Positions 14,032 through 17,059 of a DNA stretch of 17,059 nucleotides are shown here, piece by piece. Under the pieces are notes generated by a model. The model was not told the origin of the DNA and did no database searches. It saw only the letters and a program-made list of their open reading frames with translations. The DNA is from RGIG8597 sp045133795 (lineage in GTDB: Bacteria > Spirochaetota > GWE2-31-10): positions 1 to 17,059 of the forward strand of contig JBGUUT010000102.1 in the NCBI GenBank assembly GCA_045133795.1. The letters run 5' to 3'. Numbering within the stretch: position 1 is the first letter of the stretch; every line of letters begins with the position of its first letter. Position numbers and translations under genes: made by a program.

Positions 14032-15195
14032 ATGGCAAAAACCGGACATGCCGATTTACCGCTTCATTACGGAAACGTTCCGTATTGGCTTTCACAACGT
14101 ATGAAAGAACTCGGTACTCTCATCGTTGAGTCACTTGTTTACAACTTCGGAAAAAAAGAAGTTTTACGCAGACTCAGCGACCCATTGTGGTTCCAATCTT
14201 TAGGAGCCGTACTAGGAATGGATTGGCATTCGTCCGGAATCACTACCAGTGTAATGGGTGCATTAAAACGTGGAGTCAATCCGCTTTTTAAAGAGCTTGG
14301 AATTTATTTTTGCGGCGGAAGAGGAAAATATTCATTAAAAACTCCGGATGAACTTGTAGAATTCGGAATGCGTACCGGACAAAACGGAGATGAACTTGCA
14401 CAAAAAAGTCGTCTCTGTGCAAAAGTCGACAACACGGCGATTCAAGACGGATTTCAATTGTACATGCACAACTTTATAGTTACCGATGAAGGTGACTGGG
14501 CTGTAATACAACAAGGAATGAATCCGCAGACAAAAACCGCACGACGTTATCATTGGTTTTCCGCAGATTTACAAGCTTATACCGAAACTCCGCATTCCGG
14601 TGTTGTCGGACGTAACATGGGACAAATTTTAAACCTTACAGATATTCAGGCTCGCACTACAAAATCTGCCGTAATGGAACTGACAAAAGAGAATCCGGAC
14701 AAAATTGTTGCAGAATACAAATCTATTGTTTTGCCTAACCATCATGAAGTCATGGCAAGAGATGTTGATTTAAAACGTCTGGGTGCAGTTTTAGCGACAG
14801 CTTATGAAACTCAACCGGCAGATTTTGATAATCTTTTACTTACAAAAGGCTTAGGTCCCAGAACTATTCAATCTCTGACACTAATAAGTGAAGTAATTTA
14901 CGGAACACCGTCACGCTTTTGCGACCCGGCAAGATTTTCATTCGCTCACGGCGGTAAAGACGGTCATCCATTCCCCGTTCCGACAAAAATATACGACCAA
15001 TCAATTCACGTCCTAAGAGATTGTATTCGCAATTCTCGCTTGGGAATAAACGATAAAAACGAATGTTTACACAGACTACACAAAACCGCCTTGGAAATAG
15101 AAGCACACTGTCAGCCGCAAGCCGATTTTGATGCAATAATCGCCCATGAAAAAGCTCATTCTAAAGAATGGGGCGGACGAACGGTAATGGATTAG
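14032..15195 (+). CDS. DUF763 family protein
   Basis: The product is 387 residues starting at ATG 14032. That start has AAGGA (14021-14025) six bases upstream, inside the end of the phosphatase gene; a TTG two codons earlier is less likely. The N-terminus TGHADLPLHYGNVPYWLSQRM is the hallmark of DUF763, a conserved family of unknown function known mostly from archaea and scattered bacteria. No signal peptide or membrane helix is visible, so it should be cytoplasmic. A segment near 270-290 (LLLTKGLGPRTIQSL) looks like a helix-hairpin-helix, which in other proteins binds DNA without sequence specificity. A Cys/His-containing stretch (FCDPARFSFAHGGKDGHPFPV) follows and is also typical of the family. 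The two-base gap after the lipoprotein phosphatase gene implies co-transcription, yet the proteins should act in different compartments. I assign no function. Confidence 0.85.
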   Translation: MAKTGHADLPLHYGNVPYWLSQRMKELGTLIVESLVYNFGKKEVLRRLSDPLWFQSLGAVLGMDWHSSGITTSVMGALKRGVNPLFKELGIYFCGGRGKYSLKTPDELVEFGMRTGQNGDELAQKSRLCAKVDNTAIQDGFQLYMHNFIVTDEGDWAVIQQGMNPQTKTARRYHWFSADLQAYTETPHSGVVGRNMGQILNLTDIQARTTKSAVMELTKENPDKIVAEYKSIVLPNHHEVMARDVDLKRLGAVLATAYETQPADFDNLLLTKGLGPRTIQSLTLISEVIYGTPSRFCDPARFSFAHGGKDGHPFPVPTKIYDQSIHVLRDCIRNSRLGINDKNECLHRLHKTALEIEAHCQPQADFDAIIAHEKAHSKEWGGRTVMD

Positions 15196-15225
15196 AAATT
15201 CTTTTTTTAGATTTAAAACTTTTTT

Positions 15226-15441
15226 AAACCTTTGCAGGTTTGGAGCGGTTCTGCCGGCATAGCCGGCGTTAAAATGCAACTTTGGTTCAAAGCTTTTCAA
15301 AACCACGTGGGTTTAAAGTTCCTTTTGCCGGCATAGCCGGCATTTAAATGCAACTTTGGTTCAAAGTTTTATAAACCTACTTAGGTTTAAGGCTCTTTTT
15401 GTCGGCATAGCCGACATTTAAAATGCAACTTTGGTTCAAAG
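15226..15441. repeat. Three tandem 74-base repeats, each with three hairpins
   Basis: Each unit carries three inverted repeats. Hairpin A is AAACCT/AGGTTT (15226-15241, 15300-15314, 15372-15389), with different loops in each copy. Hairpin B is GCCGGC-ATA-GCCGGC (15253-15267, 15327-15341, 15401-15415). A constant box, ATGCAACTTTGGTTCAAAG (15274-15292, 15348-15366, 15423-15441), contains hairpin C, AACTTTG/CAAAGTT around GTT. The spacing is 72-75 bases. In the third unit hairpin B reads GTCGGC-ATA-GCCGAC, a paired change that keeps the stem. They lie in the gene-free stretch 15196-15711 after DUF763, before a convergent gene. This is not a CRISPR: the units are contiguous, with no unique spacers. 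An intergenic repeat family or a structured RNA element is likely. Confidence 0.88.
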
Positions 15442-15452
15442 TTGGTAGAAGT

Positions 15453-15500
15453 TAGGAGGGGAACACCGGCTCTTTACAGGCCGCAGGTTTTCCCCTCCTA
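15453..15500. repeat. Long hairpin with 11-base perfect arms
   Basis: TAGGAGGGGAA (15453-15463) pairs exactly with TTCCCCTCCTA (15490-15500). Inside it CGGC (15467-15470) pairs with GCCG (15480-15483). It starts 12 bases after the third tandem repeat. No T-run follows on either strand, so it is not an obvious terminator. Confidence 0.8.
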
Positions 15501-15563
15501 TGACCTCCCCATTCCTTGGCAAGTTCTGGCTTTTGGTAGTTCTTTCTCACTTTTTTGCTTTAT

Positions 15564-15583
15564 GAAATGTCGTTAGACATTTC
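15564..15583. repeat. Perfect 8-base inverted repeat with tetraloop
   Basis: GAAATGTC (15564-15571) pairs with GACATTTC (15576-15583) around GTTA. A further weak dyad, CGGGA (15657-15661) with TCCCG (15670-15674), lies nearer the end of the convergent hydrolase gene. The surrounding bases (15500-15711) are pyrimidine-rich, and I see no gene in them. Confidence 0.65.
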
Positions 15584-15711
15584 GAATCCGTGTGGCTTTC
15601 TCATTTCTCACTTTTCCGTTTTCCCAAAAAAGAGCGTACCGACAGCAGGCTTGTTTCGGGATTTCTTTTTCCCGGGGGGCTTTCTTCGCACTTTTTTATG
15701 CCTGCCTAGAA

Positions 15712-16647
15712 TTATAATCCGCATTTTTCAAAAAGCTCTTGTAATTTTTCTTTGTATAACTGCGGGTCTTTATAAAAACTCTCAGCATGGCCGGCACCTT
15801 CGACTATTTGCATTTGTGCATTCGGGCAATTTTTATAAATTTCCTCACACATATAAGTCGGTACAAAAGTATCTGCATTTCCGTGAATCAACAAAATCGG
15901 CACTTTCGCTTTTTTTACCTCTTCTTTTGCACTGCACTCTTTATAATCATAACCTGCCACTATACGAGCTATTACAGATGTTAAATGCAATAACGGAAAA
16001 GCCGGTAAGTGATAAGTATTTTTCAACACCGACTTAAAAACATCCCAAGGTGACGTAAAACCGCAATCAGCGACAACACCGCTTACATTTTTAGGTAAAT
16101 CCAAACCGGTCAACATTAACGCCGTTGCTGCCCCCATTGATGTTCCGTGCACCAAAATCTTTTGATTTTCTCCGAAGCGTTCATTTAAATATTCTATCCA
16201 TTTTAAAGAATCGTGACGTTCTAAAACTCCGAAACCGATATATTTCCCCTCGCTTTCTCCGTGAGCTCTGTGGTCTACCAGTAATACCTGAAAATTATTG
16301 TCCAAATAATATTTTGCCAAGCTAGAATAATCTCTGACAGAACATCCTGTATAACCGTGCAAACAAATTACCGTCGCCCTTGCATTTTTCACTGGAAATA
16401 AATTTCCGCTCAATTTTAAACCGTCATTACTTAAAATCGTTAACGACTCATGAGTTTGTTTCCACAACCATTCTCTGTCAATTTCTATCTGCGGAATATA
16501 CGCTTCCCAGCTTATCCCTGCCATCTCAACGGTTCTTTCCGTACTTACTTGAGAACGCAATAATGTCCGACGTACAAAATATACAGCTAAAAATAATTCA
16601 AATAAAACTATCAGTAAAAAAACAGCAATTATAATTTTTACAGCCAT
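15712..16647 (-). CDS. Membrane-anchored alpha/beta hydrolase
   Basis: This 311-residue protein has an N-terminal hydrophobic helix (about 4-24) that probably anchors it in the inner membrane, then an alpha/beta-hydrolase domain. ATVICLHGYTG (91-101) contains the HG oxyanion strand. VHGTSMGAA (166-174) holds the nucleophile Ser170. IHGNADTFVP (254-263) holds Asp259 and EGAGHAE (283-289) holds His287, completing the triad. The layout is that of the widespread YqkD/BAAT-like hydrolases often annotated as esterases or peptidases; the natural substrate is unknown. An AGGA lies about seven bases before the ATG at 16647. It starts 17 bases after the stop of the upstream minus-strand gene, so the two are probably co-transcribed. 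No clear terminator was found beyond its stop. Confidence 0.9.
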   Translation of the reverse strand: MAVKIIIAVFLLIVLFELFLAVYFVRRTLLRSQVSTERTVEMAGISWEAYIPQIEIDREWLWKQTHESLTILSNDGLKLSGNLFPVKNARATVICLHGYTGCSVRDYSSLAKYYLDNNFQVLLVDHRAHGESEGKYIGFGVLERHDSLKWIEYLNERFGENQKILVHGTSMGAATALMLTGLDLPKNVSGVVADCGFTSPWDVFKSVLKNTYHLPAFPLLHLTSVIARIVAGYDYKECSAKEEVKKAKVPILLIHGNADTFVPTYMCEEIYKNCPNAQMQIVEGAGHAESFYKDPQLYKEKLQELFEKCGL

Positions 16648-16664
16648 TCATCCATCCTAACTAT

Positions 16665-17059
16665 TTAATCTATTAATATTTGCTTCCTTTCTCGTTCTCC
16701 GTTTTTTCGTTGATACATAAAAAGAACAGAACAATTCTTTCCCAATTCAACGCTATCTTCAAAAGGATTTACGCTAAATTCATCATAATCAGAATATGCA
16801 AAATCCAATCGTGCATTTGTTACGCCACCGTTTTGTTCCAAGGCATTTCTGTGAGCATCTTTATCATAATTATGCTTGTACCAATTCGGGAATCCACCCT
16901 TTTTACCGCTACAGATAAAATCAAAACGCAACAATTCATAAATAATTTTAGCATCTTCACTTTCTGAAAATAGCGTATTCATCACAACATTTGCTAAAAA
17001 TTCAAACCAAAAAGTTTCCCTGCGTGGAACAGCAAAAACGCCTTCTCCTTTTGCATACT
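16665..17059 (-). CDS. C-terminal part of an unidentified protein, possibly a B12-binding radical SAM protein with DUF4080 tail; 5' end outside window
   Basis: The minus-strand frame is open from the stop at 16665 to the window edge at 17059, giving at least 131 codons. Internal GTG and ATG codons at 16985 and 16982 are not convincing starts, because coding-like sequence continues upstream (AVPRRETFWFEFLANVV). Recognisable wording is limited: LLRFDFICSGKKGGFPNWY and SVLFMYQRKNGERERK. The former resembles the DUF4080 C-terminal region of B12-binding radical SAM proteins, but the radical SAM cysteine motif would lie outside the window, so this is tentative. No membrane helix or signal is visible. 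The stop is 17 bases before the alpha/beta hydrolase start, suggesting an operon. Confidence 0.5.
   Translation of the reverse strand, partial: YAKGEGVFAVPRRETFWFEFLANVVMNTLFSESEDAKIIYELLRFDFICSGKKGGFPNWYKHNYDKDAHRNALEQNGGVTNARLDFAYSDYDEFSVNPFEDSVELGKNCSVLFMYQRKNGERERKQILID

Noticed and set aside
15226..15441. CRISPR array
   Set aside because: The repeats are contiguous 74-base units with hairpins throughout and no unique spacers, and no cas gene is present.
15555..16037. Plus-strand frame of 160 codons
   Set aside because: It lies mostly antisense to the well-supported alpha/beta hydrolase, has no recognisable domain, and begins in low-complexity pyrimidine-rich sequence.

Overview
The window looks like a chromosomal segment of an AT-rich spirochaete, most likely a host-associated Treponema. 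This is inferred from base composition, the long-form pyrophosphate-dependent phosphofructokinase, multi-domain lipoproteins, and a starch-degrading locus. No rRNA, tRNA or CRISPR array was seen. Apart from one solitary REP-type transposase flanked by repeat hairpins, there is no sign of recent transfer.

Left part (1-5636): the 3' end of a type I pullulanase gene is followed by a hairpin-rich 328-base spacer. Then comes a MalS-like alpha-amylase built as a lipoprotein with a bacterial Ig-like domain, and a strong terminator. A REP-associated tyrosine transposase (minus strand) sits between two nearly identical GGGGACAGACC hairpins. Next is minus-strand pfp, with a recognisable promoter and terminator. 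Together these suggest extracellular starch breakdown feeding a PPi-linked glycolysis.

Middle (5664-9722): a minus-strand, translationally coupled pair encodes an exported caspase-fold protein lacking both catalytic residues and a neurotransmitter:sodium-symporter family transporter. Divergent from it are an RNA m5C methyltransferase and a nucleoside phosphorylase/nucleosidase-like protein, overlapping by four bases.

Centre (9727-12371): two overlapping minus-strand genes each encode six membrane helices plus a class III cyclase domain. Their active-site residues are complementary. The first gene keeps both metal-binding Asp residues but has lost the base-recognition and transition-state residues. 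The second keeps the latter and has Ser in place of the second metal Asp. This reproduces, as two genes, the M1-C1/M2-C2 layout of mammalian transmembrane adenylyl cyclases, and is the most interesting item here.

Right part (12791-17059): a lipoprotein joins a CBM48/AMPK-beta-like glycan-binding domain to a Cys-X5-Arg phosphatase domain, an architecture resembling eukaryotic glucan phosphatases. A DUF763 gene follows two bases later. A gene-free 516-base stretch then carries three 74-base repeats, each with three hairpins and one compensatory base-pair change, plus further palindromes. The window ends with a minus-strand membrane-anchored alpha/beta hydrolase preceded by the 3' end of a gene possibly encoding a radical-SAM DUF4080 protein.
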